A DNA stretch of 37,638 nucleotides from Eubacterium sp. (GTDB taxonomy: Bacteria > Bacillota > Clostridia > Lachnospirales > Lachnospiraceae): contig DNFT01000114.1 of the NCBI GenBank assembly GCA_003486385.1, forward strand, positions 1-37,638, written 5' to 3'. The notes beneath the pieces were generated by a model. It saw only the letters and a list, made by a program, of their open reading frames with translations, ran no database searches and was not told the origin of the DNA. The translations under genes and the position numbers were made by a program. Each line of letters starts with the position of its first letter. The first letter of the stretch is position 1. Positions 37,552 to 37,638 of the stretch are shown here, piece by piece.

Positions 37552-37580
37552 ATAGTACCAATTTTTCCTGCAAAATGCAA
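37552..37580 (-). promoter_or_regulatory. Predicted promoter of the methyltransferase gene
   Basis: On the minus strand TTGCAT (37575-37580), a 17-base spacer and TACTAT (37552-37557). A small hairpin CTGCTT/AAGCAG (37501-37517) lies in the leader. Confidence 0.5.
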
Positions 37581-37623
37581 GCCGACCTTGAATTATTAAT
37601 AAAATAACCGTATACTTATGATG

Positions 37624-37638
37624 TTGGGGTCAAAACAT
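37624..37638. repeat. Partial repeat at window end
   Basis: GTTGGGGTCAAAACAT at the edge closely matches, on the other strand, TGTTTTGACACCC at 29621-29633. It may be the start of another interspersed hairpin repeat, but the rest lies outside the window. Confidence 0.3.

Overview
The window looks like chromosomal DNA of a low-to-mid GC Firmicute, most likely a Lachnospiraceae-type gut Clostridium. The evidence is the content (DUF1836 protein, YerC, PocR-domain sensor, DUF3899 protein, a TetM-like GTPase with a C-terminal NYN domain, an Opp system with outsized subunits), strong AGGAGG-type ribosome binding sites, and AT-rich intergenic DNA with clear intrinsic terminators. The genus cannot be fixed from the sequence alone. 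I see no prophage, IS element, CRISPR array, tRNA or rRNA. Of 34 gene calls, 31 are on the minus strand, including one doubtful remnant, and 3 are on the plus strand.

Layout. 1-5.2 kb: a REP-like hairpin, RNase HI behind a cysteine-desulfidase-family enzyme, a second-type RsmH methyltransferase, a roughly 600-bp gap with a possible gene remnant, and a SPOR-domain amidase. 5.2-8.4 kb: a TPR lipoprotein-hflX-folA operon with its own promoter and terminator. 8.4-13.2 kb: rsuA-family gene, TetM-like/NYN fusion, YczE-like membrane protein and small alarmone synthetase, closely spaced. 13.2-14.6 kb: a soluble PocR-MCP sensor and a 46-residue FeoB-associated Cys-rich protein, with two copies of a 76-bp double-hairpin repeat. 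14.6-23.9 kb: oppA / oppBCDF plus a DUF3899 membrane protein. 24-29.5 kb: rlmD-type methyltransferase, two small membrane proteins, pcrA, pspA. 29.7-37.5 kb: DUF1836 gene, yerC, a Cof-type phosphatase, an orphan THI5-like binding protein, an HD-GYP protein, a polytopic membrane protein, csp, hslO and a SAM methyltransferase.

How the genes work together. Many products act on the ribosome or on translation stress: an RsmH paralog, HflX, an RsuA-family enzyme, the TetM-like/NYN fusion, RelQ-type alarmone synthetase, RlmD, cold-shock protein and Hsp33. The opp locus is a complete oligopeptide importer. A terminator lies after oppA and a second promoter before oppB, which would give excess binding protein.

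The two observations most likely to reward a second look are these. (1) Four of five Opp subunits (OppA, OppC, OppD, OppF) are much larger than usual through insertions at different places, and OppD has lost the usual C-terminal cysteines. (2) A single polypeptide joins a TetM/EF-G-like GTPase to a YacP/Rae1-like NYN nuclease domain with its acidic residues intact, encoded near an alarmone synthetase. Promoters and terminators were assigned by eye; start sites were moved inward where a ribosome binding site decided the matter.
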